Shown here one piece after another: positions 1 through 8,423 of a stretch of 64,000 nt of DNA (position 1 is the first letter of the stretch; each line of letters opens with the position of its first letter). A program made the translations under genes and the position numbers. The DNA comes from Rhodanobacter sp. B05 (GTDB lineage: Bacteria; Pseudomonadota; Gammaproteobacteria; Xanthomonadales; Rhodanobacteraceae), in contig NZ_MUNU01000014.1 of NCBI RefSeq assembly GCF_002001085.1, positions 186,001 through 250,000 on the forward strand. Reading direction: 5' to 3'. A model generated the notes under the pieces. It had not been told where the DNA came from. It ran no database searches and saw nothing but the letters and a program-made list of their open reading frames with translations.

Positions 1-1
1 G

Positions 2-859
2 GGCATCGTCACCGGCGAGGTGCTGGGTGCGGGCCACGGCTTCAACCTGGCATTCGGCGGCAGCCAGAACAACATGAACCTGCTGGTCAAGGCGCTGGAC
101 AAGCAATCCATGGACACCGTCGGCGCCGGGCTGGACCTGGTGATGTACTCGCCGAGCATGATCATCAGCATCGTGATGGGCTTCGTGGTGTTTTTCTATT
201 GCCTCGGTGCGTTGTACGACGACCGCCGCGACCGCAGCATCCTGTTCTGGAAATCGCTGCCGGTCTCGGATGCCGCCACCGTGCTCTCCAAGGTCATCGC
301 CGCCACCGTGGTCGCACCGTTCATCGCCGTAGTGGTGGGTACCGTGACCGGGATCCTGATGTTGATGATGTTCGCGCTGACGCTTTCACTGCACGGCGTG
401 GGCGTGTGGCACCTGCTGACCCTGTCGCATCCCCTGCAAGTGATGCTGAACCTGGTTGGCTCGATCCCGCTGTACCTGTTGTGGGCACTGCCGACGGTGG
501 GCTGGTTGATGCTGTGCTCGGCCTGGGCACGCAGCAAGCCGTTCCTGTGGGCCGTGGTGTTGCCGGTGGCGATCGGCGTCGCGATCGGCTGGTTCAACCT
601 GCTGGGCACGTTGAACGTATCCAACAGCTGGTACTGGCGCGAGGTGCTTGGCCGTGTCCTGTTGAGCGTCTTTCCCGGCGGCTGGTTGACTCAGGTCTCG
701 CACATCGGTGGCGACGGCCCGGCCGAACTTCTGTCCAGCCTTGGCGTGATGCATACGTACGCCGCGATCGGTTCGCTGAATCTCTGGATCGGCGTGGCCG
801 CAGCCGTCGCCATGCTGGCCGGCGCCATCTGGTTCCGTCGCTGGCGCGACGACAGCTGA
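2..859 (+). CDS. ABC-2 type transporter permease, 5'-truncated by window edge
   Basis: The reading frame is open from the first bases of the window, so the true start lies upstream. About 285 residues are visible, with six or so hydrophobic segments. After the second segment comes a cytoplasmic stretch 'YDDRRDRSILFWKSLPVS', typical of ABC-2 membrane subunits that work with an ATPase encoded just upstream. The protein would sit in the inner membrane; the substrate cannot be inferred. A strong hairpin follows the stop codon. The permease family assignment is fairly safe; the specific export role is unknown. Confidence 0.8.
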   Translation, partial: GIVTGEVLGAGHGFNLAFGGSQNNMNLLVKALDKQSMDTVGAGLDLVMYSPSMIISIVMGFVVFFYCLGALYDDRRDRSILFWKSLPVSDAATVLSKVIAATVVAPFIAVVVGTVTGILMLMMFALTLSLHGVGVWHLLTLSHPLQVMLNLVGSIPLYLLWALPTVGWLMLCSAWARSKPFLWAVVLPVAIGVAIGWFNLLGTLNVSNSWYWREVLGRVLLSVFPGGWLTQVSHIGGDGPAELLSSLGVMHTYAAIGSLNLWIGVAAAVAMLAGAIWFRRWRDDS

Positions 860-864
860 CGTCA

Positions 865-902
865 GCGGCAGCCGTGCAGGTCACTTCCTGCACGGCTGCC
901 GC
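865..902 (+). terminator. Hairpin after the permease gene
   Basis: A perfect 16-bp inverted repeat (865-880 with 887-902, loop of six bases) begins six bases after the permease stop codon. No T-tract follows, so it may act as an mRNA-stabilising hairpin or a weak terminator rather than a classical intrinsic terminator. Confidence 0.6.
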
Positions 903-947
903 ATGACAACGAAACGAACCACCAGACCGAGACCGAAGGAGACCGGG

Positions 948-1508
948 ATGCGCGCTTACCTGTTACCCGTACTGGTTCTGATCGCTGCCGGCGTGGCGGG
1001 CTGCAGTAGCAGCACCACCACGACCTACATCAGCGGCGACAGCAGCACGAACGACATCACCATCCACAACGGCATCATCGCGGTGCATGCACCCGACCGT
1101 GCCGATGCCGACATCACGGCCGCCGGCGACCTGAGCATCTCCGGCACCAGCGTCACCGTCACGGACGCTCAACGCGACCTGCTCAAGCACTACTACAGCA
1201 CCGCCCTGGCCCTGCGCGATCACGGCATCGCCACCGGCAACGCAGGTATCGCGACGGCAGGAAAAGCCATCAGCAGCGTGGCGTCCGGCCTCATCAGCGG
1301 CAACACCGACAAGATCGACGGCGAAGTCAATGCCAGCGCAGCCAAGGTCGAAGCCCAGGTCGCCCTGATCTGCACCGATCTGGCGGGACTCAGGTCGACC
1401 CAGGAAACGCTGGCTGCTCAACTTCCCGCCTTCCAGCCCTATGCCGTGATCAAGACCAATGACGCCAATGATTGCCAGCGCGACGTGAGAGACCACCATC
1501 GCACCTGA
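948..1508 (+). CDS. Small lipoprotein, possibly YggN/DUF2884-like
   Basis: This is a 186-residue protein. The start at 948 is preferred over the ATG at 903 because a GAAGGAG ribosome site sits just before it and translation from it gives a clean lipoprotein signal, 'YLLPVLVLIAAGVAGC', with the lipobox cysteine near residue 19. The mature part is rich in Ser, Thr and Ala. Its central stretch ('SISGTSVTVTDAQRDLLKHYY') recalls DUF2884/YggN periplasmic proteins, but the match is from memory and weak. Function unknown; probably anchored in an envelope membrane. Confidence 0.7.
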   Translation: MRAYLLPVLVLIAAGVAGCSSSTTTTYISGDSSTNDITIHNGIIAVHAPDRADADITAAGDLSISGTSVTVTDAQRDLLKHYYSTALALRDHGIATGNAGIATAGKAISSVASGLISGNTDKIDGEVNASAAKVEAQVALICTDLAGLRSTQETLAAQLPAFQPYAVIKTNDANDCQRDVRDHHRT

Positions 1509-1528
1509 GTCAGGTGACCACCCGAATG

Positions 1529-1554
1529 AAAAGCCGCCCCGATGGGCGGCTTTT
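1529..1554. terminator. Bidirectional intrinsic terminator between the lipoprotein gene and fumC
   Basis: The hairpin AAAAGCCGCCC-CGAT-GGGCGGCTTTT has a GC-rich stem flanked by A and T tracts. It can therefore terminate transcription from both sides, fitting the convergent arrangement of the lipoprotein gene and fumC. Confidence 0.9.
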
Positions 1555-1570
1555 CGTTGGACCGGTGGCG

Positions 1571-2953
1571 TCACTCGCCATGGATACCGCCACGGGTCAG
1601 CGTCAGCGGATCGAGCAGTTTTTTCAGTTCGTCCTTCGACAGCCCGGTGGTTTCCAGCGCCACGTCCATGATCGGCCGGTGCTGCCTGTACGCCTGCTTG
1701 GCGGTGGCCGCGCCCTTCTCGTAGCCGATCACCGGGTTCAGCGCGGTGACCAGGATCGGGTTCATCGCCAGCGCCTGATTCACCCGCGCCTTGTTGACCT
1801 TGAAGCCTGCGATGGATTTGTCGGCCAGCAGCACGCTGACGTTGGCCAGGATCCCGACCGACTGCAGCAGGTTGTGCGCGATCAGCGGCAGCATCACGTT
1901 GAGCTGGAAGTTGCCGGATTGGCCGGCGATGGTGATCGAGGCATCGTTGCCGATCACCTGCGCGGCGACCATCGCCACCGCCTCGGGAATCACCGGGTTG
2001 ACCTTGCCCGGCATGATCGACGAACCCGGTTGCAGGGCGGGCAGCTCGATCTCGCCGAGGCCGGCCAGCGGGCCGGAGTTCATCCAGCGCAGGTCGTTGG
2101 CGATCTTCATCAGGCCCACCGCCAGCGTCTTCAACTGGCCGGACAGCTCCACCGCCGCATCCTGCGCGGCCATGCCCTCGAAATAGTTTTCCGCCGACTC
2201 GAACTTCACACCGGTCAGCTTCTTCAGCTGCGCCGCCATCGCCGGACCGAACTTCGAATCGGCGTTGATGCCGGTGCCCACCGCGGTCCCGCCCTGCGGC
2301 AGCCGGCGCATGCGCTTCAAGGCATCCTCGATGCGCTCGATCGCCGAACCGATCTGCGCCGACCACCCTGACAACTCCTGCCCGAACGTGATCGGCATCG
2401 CGTCCATCAGATGGGTGCGACCGGTCTTCGGTGTGTTCTTCAATTCGCGGGCGCGCTTGTCGATCGCCTTCTTCAGATGCCTCAGCGCGGGCAGCAGCTG
2501 CTCGCTGGTGGTCAGCGTGGCGCTGACGTGGATCGCCGTCGGGATCACGTCGTTCGAGCTCTGCCCGTAATTGACGTGGTCGTTGGGGTGCACCTTCGTG
2601 CCGGCTGCCACCGCCAGATGCGCGATCACCTCGTTCGCGTTCATGTTGGTGCTGGTGCCCGAACCGGTCTGGAAGATATCGATCGGGAACTGCGCGTCGT
2701 GCTGCCCTTCCGCCACCGCCATCGAGGCCTTGCGGATCGCCGCCGCCTGGTTCTTCTTCAGGTGCCCCATCGCCAGGTTGACCTCGGCCGCCGCCGCCTT
2801 GATCAGGCCCAGCGCACGGATGAACGGGCGCGGCAGGTGCAGGCCGGAGATCGGGAAATTGTCGATCGCGCGCTGGGTCTGCGCGCCATACAGCGCGTCG
2901 GCAGGGACTTTCAGTTCGCCCATGCTGTCGTGTTCGATGCGGAAGTTGTTCAT
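1571..2953 (-). CDS. fumC: Fumarate hydratase class II
   Basis: The 460-residue protein has the usual FumC length and interconverts fumarate and L-malate in the TCA cycle as a cytosolic, cofactor-free homotetramer. The superfamily signature 'GSSIMPGKVNP' lies at about residues 310-320. The substrate-binding stretches 'TGSGTSTNMNANEV' (about 96-109) and 'GRTHLMDA' (about 178-185) are intact. The divergent neighbour purB belongs to the same fumarase/aspartase fold superfamily, but the spacing suggests independent transcription. Identity is essentially certain from the motifs. Confidence 0.97.
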   Translation of the reverse strand: MNNFRIEHDSMGELKVPADALYGAQTQRAIDNFPISGLHLPRPFIRALGLIKAAAAEVNLAMGHLKKNQAAAIRKASMAVAEGQHDAQFPIDIFQTGSGTSTNMNANEVIAHLAVAAGTKVHPNDHVNYGQSSNDVIPTAIHVSATLTTSEQLLPALRHLKKAIDKRARELKNTPKTGRTHLMDAMPITFGQELSGWSAQIGSAIERIEDALKRMRRLPQGGTAVGTGINADSKFGPAMAAQLKKLTGVKFESAENYFEGMAAQDAAVELSGQLKTLAVGLMKIANDLRWMNSGPLAGLGEIELPALQPGSSIMPGKVNPVIPEAVAMVAAQVIGNDASITIAGQSGNFQLNVMLPLIAHNLLQSVGILANVSVLLADKSIAGFKVNKARVNQALAMNPILVTALNPVIGYEKGAATAKQAYRQHRPIMDVALETTGLSKDELKKLLDPLTLTRGGIHGE

Positions 2954-2978
2954 CGGGGAAATCCTTGGTATTTCTCAG

Positions 2979-4530
<1,552 letters not shown>

Positions 4531-4746
4531 ACGCGGTTGTCCGCGTGGCTCACGGCCTTTCCCGGCGGCGAGGATGTGCGCATCTGCCGACCATACGGTT
4601 TATTCCTCCACTTCCGGGGCCATAAGACATAGCGCCTCGATTCGTGAAATATGCAAAGGCCGTCCCTGCCCCCACACATCACGACAACCACCCCGCAATC
4701 CCTTGTCAGCTGGTCGGATTTGCTCGCTTGACGAGCGATGGCCTAC
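4531..4746. other. Gap between purB and the first attC-like site
   Basis: No convincing gene is seen. A short hairpin (ACGCGG-TTGT-CCGCGT) directly follows purB and may be a weak terminator. No integron integrase gene or recognisable attI with promoter is present, which is where one would be expected at the head of a complete integron. Confidence 0.6.
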
Positions 4747-4798
4747 AGCTGAACATCCGGTGCATATGCCCCGAATTGGGGTCTACTAAGCGTTAGGC
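4747..4798 (+). repeat. attC-like site 0 (degenerate, left boundary)
   Basis: It ends in a perfect GTTAGGC core at 4792-4798 and contains an internal CCCC-GAATT-GGGG palindrome. The left core GCTGAAC is degenerate. It could be a decayed attC or a remnant of the junction where the array joined the chromosome. Confidence 0.55.
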
Positions 4799-4803
4799 AG
4801 CTC

Positions 4804-5214
4804 ATGGAAGATTCGTGGACTTCGCAACTCACTGGTCGTACCGTCGATGCCGTCGAGCAGTGGGAGGGCTGTCCGTGCGTCATAAAGTTGAGTGGTGGCT
4901 ACCGCGTGCAAATTGAGTCGCTGTGGCGCCTGCTCTCATCCGGCACACTGGCGCTTACCAGCCGAGACGAGGGCCAACTCTTCGGCCGCAAAGAGCCGGT
5001 GCACGCTATATCGGAGCTTTCTAACAAGTTGCTCGGCCACACTCTCACTGCTGTCCAGGTCTCGCGCGGAACGGCTGATCTCACTCTTAACTTCGGTGGG
5101 CAAACCCTTCAAGTCGTCTCGGATTCAAGTGGCTACGAAGCCTGGCAAGTGGAGGGTCCAATTGGCACAGTTGCAGTCGGTCAAGGCGGCGGCAATGTGG
5201 CCGTTTGGGGCTGA
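4804..5214 (+). CDS. Cassette-encoded hypothetical protein (136 aa), possibly DUF6188-like
   Basis: The gene starts six bases after the attC core and stops four bases before the next attC, the usual tight fit of a cassette gene. There is no signal peptide or membrane segment. The N-terminal half ('GRTVDAVEQWEGCPCVIKLS' then 'YRVQIESLWRLL') has the beta-rich look of small DUF6188-type proteins, but that is recollection, not an alignment. The C-terminus is Gly/Val-rich ('GTVAVGQGGGNVAVWG'). Function unknown; some relatives of this size are thought to be immunity or accessory proteins. Confidence 0.7.
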   Translation: MEDSWTSQLTGRTVDAVEQWEGCPCVIKLSGGYRVQIESLWRLLSSGTLALTSRDEGQLFGRKEPVHAISELSNKLLGHTLTAVQVSRGTADLTLNFGGQTLQVVSDSSGYEAWQVEGPIGTVAVGQGGGNVAVWG

Positions 5215-5217
5215 GCT

Positions 5218-5274
5218 GCCTAACATCTCGTTCAAGGCGGACGGCTTCGCCGCCGCTTAACTCCAGCGTTAGGC
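5218..5274 (+). repeat. attC site 1
   Basis: A 57-bp site with perfect GCCTAAC (5218-5224) and GTTAGGC (5268-5274) outer cores. The inner arms AAGGCGGACGGC and GCCGCCGCTT can fold into the usual bottom-strand hairpin. It is the consensus form of this array. Confidence 0.93.
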
Positions 5275-5626
5275 GGCAGAGCATTTTCCTTCGTAGTGCT
5301 TCGCGCGTTTCACGTCTTGGCTTCGTGTGGCAAAGCGGCGGTTTGCTGTTCCAGGCTGGCCTGCGTTGTTGCCTTTCGTGCGCTTGGTCGTCTGTCGTAT
5401 CTTGCGCGCGTTGGCGCATGTCGCATCTTCGTACTCTGTCGTGCGCGCGGTTCGCTGCAACGTGACGCTCGTCGCCAGCGGCTCGTTCTTCGCGCGCAGG
5501 CCGCGAGCTTCGCGGCATTGCCGGGCTTTCAAAGCAGCGCTATCGTGTTCGCACACGGCGGGGTAACCGTGCTGCCGTCTAACATCTCGTTCAAGGCGGA
5601 CGGCTTCGCCGCCGCTTAACTCCAGC
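5268..5626 (+). mobile_element. Gene-poor cassette, copy 1 of a 359-bp unit
   Basis: Measured from attC core to attC core the unit is 359 bp. A GTG-started frame (5296-5619, about 107 codons, 'MLRAFHVLASCGKAAVCC...') runs through into the attC and ends 'FKADGFAAA', but no ribosome site precedes it. It recalls DUF1010-type predicted proteins, which I suspect are translations of cassette DNA rather than real genes. Copy 2 follows immediately and copy 3 is at 6521. Confidence 0.8.
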
Positions 5627-5633
5627 GTTAGGC
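5577..5633 (+). repeat. attC site 2
   Basis: A 57-bp site with left core GTCTAAC and right core GTTAGGC. The body is identical to site 1. The left-core change is shared with sites 3 and 5, which also close copies of the 359-bp cassette. Confidence 0.93.
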
Positions 5634-5985
5634 GGCAGAGCATTTTCCTTCGTAGTGCTTCGCGCGTTTCACGTCTTGGCTTCGTGTGGCAAAGCGGCGG
5701 TTTGCTGTTCCAGGCTGGCCTGCGTTGTTGCCTTTCGTGCGCTTGGTCGTCTGTCGTATCTTGCGCGCGTTGGCGCATGCCGCATCTTCGTACTCTGTCG
5801 TGCGCGCGGTTCGCTGCAACGTGACGCTCGTCGCCAGCGGCTCGTTCTTCGCGCGCAGGCCGCGAGCTTCGCGGCATTGCCGGGCTTTCAAAGCAGCGCT
5901 ATCGTGTTCGCACACGGCGGGGCAACCGTGCTGCCGTCTAACATCTCGTTCAAGGCGGACGGCTTCGCCGCCGCTTAACTCCAGC
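5627..5985 (+). mobile_element. Gene-poor cassette, copy 2 of the 359-bp unit
   Basis: A direct tandem duplicate of the preceding cassette. I find only two base differences from copy 1 over the whole unit (GTCGCATC to GCCGCATC, and GGGGTAACC to GGGGCAACC), so the duplication or re-insertion is recent. No better open frame than in copy 1. Confidence 0.8.
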
Positions 5986-5992
5986 GTTAGGT
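5936..5992 (+). repeat. attC site 3
   Basis: Left core GTCTAAC, right core GTTAGGT (the last base comes from the next cassette, as expected from the G^TTRRRY crossover point). Confidence 0.92.
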
Positions 5993-5997
5993 TACTC

Positions 5998-6471
5998 ATG
6001 AAGATTGGCTGGCCTCAACTTACCTTTACCCCAGATTCGGATGCGCTCGACGCACTATCAAATGGCTGGGGCGAAGTTATCGGCGAGCCTTACACACCGC
6101 TTCTTTTTTCGGTCCTCGGCGATGTGTTTTATCAGGCGGCTTCCGGCGTGTACTGGCTCAATACCGGCGCGTGCGAGACTACGCACGTTGCGGACACAGT
6201 GGCGCAGTTTCAGTCACATCTCGCCACCGAACTCGCCGACGAGTGGTTTTTACCCCCACTGGTTGAGCAGCTATATGCCGCAGGCAAGATTCCCAAGCCG
6301 GGCTACTGCTATACCCCGGTCATTCTTCCAGTGTTTGTCGAGGGCAAGTACACCGTATCAAATCTCAATCCTGTCCCTGGCAAGGAGCACTTCGCGTTAA
6401 CCGCCGAGGTTCACTCTCAAATTCGGTCGCTTCCCAACGGCACCAGCGTCAGGCTTTCTGTCGGGGAGTAA
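5998..6471 (+). CDS. Cassette-encoded T6SS immunity protein Tdi1/DUF1851-like
   Basis: The 157-residue protein has features I associate with the DUF1851 (Tdi1 C-terminal) family: 'GVYWLNTGACETTHVADTVA', then 'DEWFLPPLVEQL' and the closing 'EVHSQIRSLPNGTSVRLSV'. Tdi1 proteins neutralise the T6SS DNase toxin Tde1 in other bacteria. An in-frame upstream extension through copy 2 is ignored because the ATG at 5998, six bases after the attC core, is the natural cassette start. No toxin partner or T6SS gene is visible, so this would be an orphan immunity gene. Cytosolic; specific target unknown. Confidence 0.75.
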   Translation: MKIGWPQLTFTPDSDALDALSNGWGEVIGEPYTPLLFSVLGDVFYQAASGVYWLNTGACETTHVADTVAQFQSHLATELADEWFLPPLVEQLYAAGKIPKPGYCYTPVILPVFVEGKYTVSNLNPVPGKEHFALTAEVHSQIRSLPNGTSVRLSVGE

Positions 6472-6527
6472 CCTAACATTTCGTTCAAGGCGGACGGCTT
6501 CGCCGCCGCTTAACTCCAGCGTTAGGC
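6471..6527 (+). repeat. attC site 4
   Basis: Left core ACCTAAC, right core GTTAGGC, body of consensus type except CATTTCG for CATCTCG. It directly follows the Tdi1-like stop codon. Confidence 0.92.
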
Positions 6528-6879
6528 GGCAGAGCATTTTCCTTCGTAGTGCTTCGCGCGTTTCACGTCTTGGCTTCGTGTGGCAAAGCGGCGGTTTGCT
6601 GTTCCAGTCTGGCCTGCGTTGTTGCCTTTCGTGCGCTTGGTCGTCTGTCGCGTCTTGCGCGCGTTGGCGCATGTCACATCTTCGTACTCTGTCGTGCGCG
6701 CGGTTCGCTGCAACGTGGCGCTCGTTGCCAGCGGCTCGTTCCTCGCGCGCAGGCCGCAAGCTTCGCGGCATTGCCGGGCTTTCAAAGCAGCGCTATCGTG
6801 TTCGCACACGGCGGGGTAACCGTGCTGCCGTCTAACATCTCGTTCAAGGCGGACGGCTTCGCCGCCGCTTAACTCCAGC
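6521..6879 (+). mobile_element. Gene-poor cassette, copy 3 of the 359-bp unit
   Basis: Same length and layout as copies 1 and 2 but separated from them by the Tdi1-like cassette. It differs from copy 1 at about eight positions, several of which would change amino acids in the long frame (for example RLACV to SLACV). That pattern does not look like selection on a protein. Non-adjacent near-identical copies suggest separate insertion events. Confidence 0.8.
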
Positions 6880-6886
6880 GTTAGCT
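6830..6886 (+). repeat. attC site 5
   Basis: Left core GTCTAAC, right core GTTAGCT (tail from the following cassette); consensus body. Confidence 0.92.
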
Positions 6887-6907
6887 TTACAAACAGGGGA
6901 CTCAAAC

Positions 6908-7192
6908 GTGTACATCAAGATCATTTCTGCAGCAGCTACCTTGTCGGCGATCCTTGCTCTTTCTGGTTGTGTTACCGCCACACCAATCATGACGCCGTCG
7001 GGCCAGCAAGGTTTCAGTCTCAACTGTTCTGCCATGAACGATATTGGGCAGTGTTACAAGAAAGCTGGCGAGCTATGTGGTGGCAATGGCTACGAGATTT
7101 TCGACCAGAGCAACACTCCACAGAAGTTCTTCTCGGCGGCAAATCAAACCATGGTCATACGTTGCAAAGCGCCGGTCTCTGCACGCAGCTAA
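6908..7192 (+). CDS. Cassette-encoded small lipoprotein
   Basis: The 94-residue product starts at a GTG with an AGGGGA ribosome site nine bases upstream. It has a lipoprotein signal, 'ISAAATLSAILALSGC', with the lipobox cysteine at about residue 21. The mature domain has paired cysteines ('NCSAMNDIGQCYKKAGELCG') that could form disulfides in the periplasm. Small secreted or lipidated proteins of this type are common cassette cargo. Function unknown. Confidence 0.75.
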   Translation: MYIKIISAAATLSAILALSGCVTATPIMTPSGQQGFSLNCSAMNDIGQCYKKAGELCGGNGYEIFDQSNTPQKFFSAANQTMVIRCKAPVSARS

Positions 7193-7243
7193 CAGGTCGT
7201 TCAAGGCGGACGGCTTCGCCGCCGCTTAACTCAAGCGTTAGGC
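7187..7243 (+). repeat. attC site 6
   Basis: Left core AGCTAAC overlaps the lipoprotein stop codon; right core GTTAGGC at 7237-7243. The body has CTCAAGC where earlier sites have CTCCAGC. Confidence 0.92.
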
Positions 7244-7260
7244 GATACAGGGGGTCCAAG

Positions 7261-7860
7261 GTGAAATTGCTATACGTTGCAATGTTCGCGTTAACCCCTC
7301 TTGCGCAAGCTGGCTCACTGGCTTACGTCGCGAAGGTCGATCTAGAGCCAGTGGCTCTTGCATATGCCAGCGCCGCAAAGCTGCCGATGCTCAACAGCAA
7401 GTCGGGCTTTGCTCTCCGGGTCTGGTCGCGTGATTACATGCTTGGGAATGTGCATGGCACTGTGGTCGCAAGCGGGCAACTTCGCACACTCGATACCACC
7501 TCAAAATATGCGCACGGCAACGTCATCATCGAGCCTGCCGCACTCAGCGCTTCTCGTTCTGCCCCTAATCAACGCAAGCTCGAGGCTTTAGTCATCGCGC
7601 TAGCGCCGTACAACGGGACATCAATTTCATGTGGCGTCATGGATGGTAGCTCCGTCTTGGTTCACGCGGCTTTCAACGGACGCACAGTTACGGTTAAAGC
7701 CGGTAACCCAAGCCATTGCCCGGACAAAGCTTCAAAGATTGTTGTTCAATTGTTGCAAGAGCTTCGCGGCGAGCCTCCACGCGAAGTATCGCCTAACAGT
7801 TCAGTCAAGCGGACGCCAAAACCGCTACGCGGTTCTGTCACCGCTTACTTCAAGCGTTAG
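7261..7860 (+). CDS. Cassette-encoded secreted hypothetical protein whose C-terminus is encoded by attC
   Basis: A 199-residue protein from a GTG at 7261. It has an apparent signal peptide ('LLYVAMFALTPLAQAGS') and no further membrane segment. The reading frame does not stop before the attC at 7791-7862. It uses the TAG inside the right core, so the last ~23 residues ('NSSVKRTPKPLRGSVTAYFKR') are attC-encoded. No family recognised; predicted periplasmic. Confidence 0.65.
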   Translation: MKLLYVAMFALTPLAQAGSLAYVAKVDLEPVALAYASAAKLPMLNSKSGFALRVWSRDYMLGNVHGTVVASGQLRTLDTTSKYAHGNVIIEPAALSASRSAPNQRKLEALVIALAPYNGTSISCGVMDGSSVLVHAAFNGRTVTVKAGNPSHCPDKASKIVVQLLQELRGEPPREVSPNSSVKRTPKPLRGSVTAYFKR

Positions 7861-7862
7861 CT
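7791..7862 (+). repeat. attC site 7 (long variant)
   Basis: A 72-bp site with GCCTAAC at 7791-7797 and GTTAGCT at 7856-7862. The central hairpin is longer than in the 57-bp sites (AACCGCTACGCGGTT). It contains the stop codon of the upstream gene. Confidence 0.88.
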
Positions 7863-7876
7863 CTCAGGGGCAGTTC

Positions 7877-8344
7877 GTGGCCAAATCAAAGATCGCCAAA
7901 ATTCCGTACGACGAACGCACGGACGATCAAAAGCTCGAATCAAACTGGGGCAAGGCTCGCAAGCAATTCGAACGCGAAGACTGGTCCGCTTGTGTAGTAA
8001 GGGCAGCGACCACCGCCGAGATCGCGGCAAATATTTACATTCGGCAATTTCTTCTCACTGACTACGCGTTGCCACCAAAATTTGTGGACGCGCTCCTCAT
8101 GGGAGCTAACGGACTAGACGGAAAGTTCAAGCGTCTAATCAAGCCAGCAGCTGAGCATCGCGGTACTTGGAGCACGCTCAAGTCGCTACAGAAGAAAATT
8201 GAGTCACTTAATGAGCATCGTAACGGCGTTGCCCATGCTGGAAAGTTCAAGAGCAAAAGCGACGCGAGGTCTGTTTTTGAACATAGCTTGGCGGTCATAC
8301 AAGCTCTTGCACCAAACGAAGCAGCTACCTTGGCTCTGCCGTAA
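7877..8344 (+). CDS. Cassette-encoded HEPN-like protein
   Basis: A 155-residue, predicted all-helical protein from a GTG at 7877 with an AGGGG ribosome site. 'NEHRNGVAH' gives an R-N-x3-H arrangement (R115, H120), which fits the Rx4-6H motif of HEPN ribonucleases. An acidic helix with a conserved-looking glutamate ('TTAEIAANIYIRQFL', about 45-59) precedes it, also as in HEPN folds. HEPN proteins commonly serve in toxin-antitoxin or phage-defence roles, but no MNT nucleotidyltransferase partner is adjacent. The assignment rests on the motif and helix pattern only. Confidence 0.6.
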   Translation: MAKSKIAKIPYDERTDDQKLESNWGKARKQFEREDWSACVVRAATTAEIAANIYIRQFLLTDYALPPKFVDALLMGANGLDGKFKRLIKPAAEHRGTWSTLKSLQKKIESLNEHRNGVAHAGKFKSKSDARSVFEHSLAVIQALAPNEAATLALP

Positions 8345-8347
8345 TAG

Positions 8348-8404
8348 AGCTAACCATTCGTTCAAGGCGGACGGCTACGCCGCCGCTTAACTCAAGCGTT
8401 ATCT
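8348..8404 (+). repeat. attC site 8
   Basis: Left core AGCTAAC, right core GTTATCT (GTTA followed by the next cassette's TC). The stem has GGCTACGCC where most sites have GGCTTCGCC. Confidence 0.88.
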
Positions 8405-8423
8405 TCCTCGGGTGGTTTGAGCC

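Noticed and set aside
5269..5877. Long minus-strand frame spanning two cassettes
   Set aside because: It runs antisense through attC sites and both 359-bp copies; its length comes from tandem duplication of GC-rich DNA, not from a gene.
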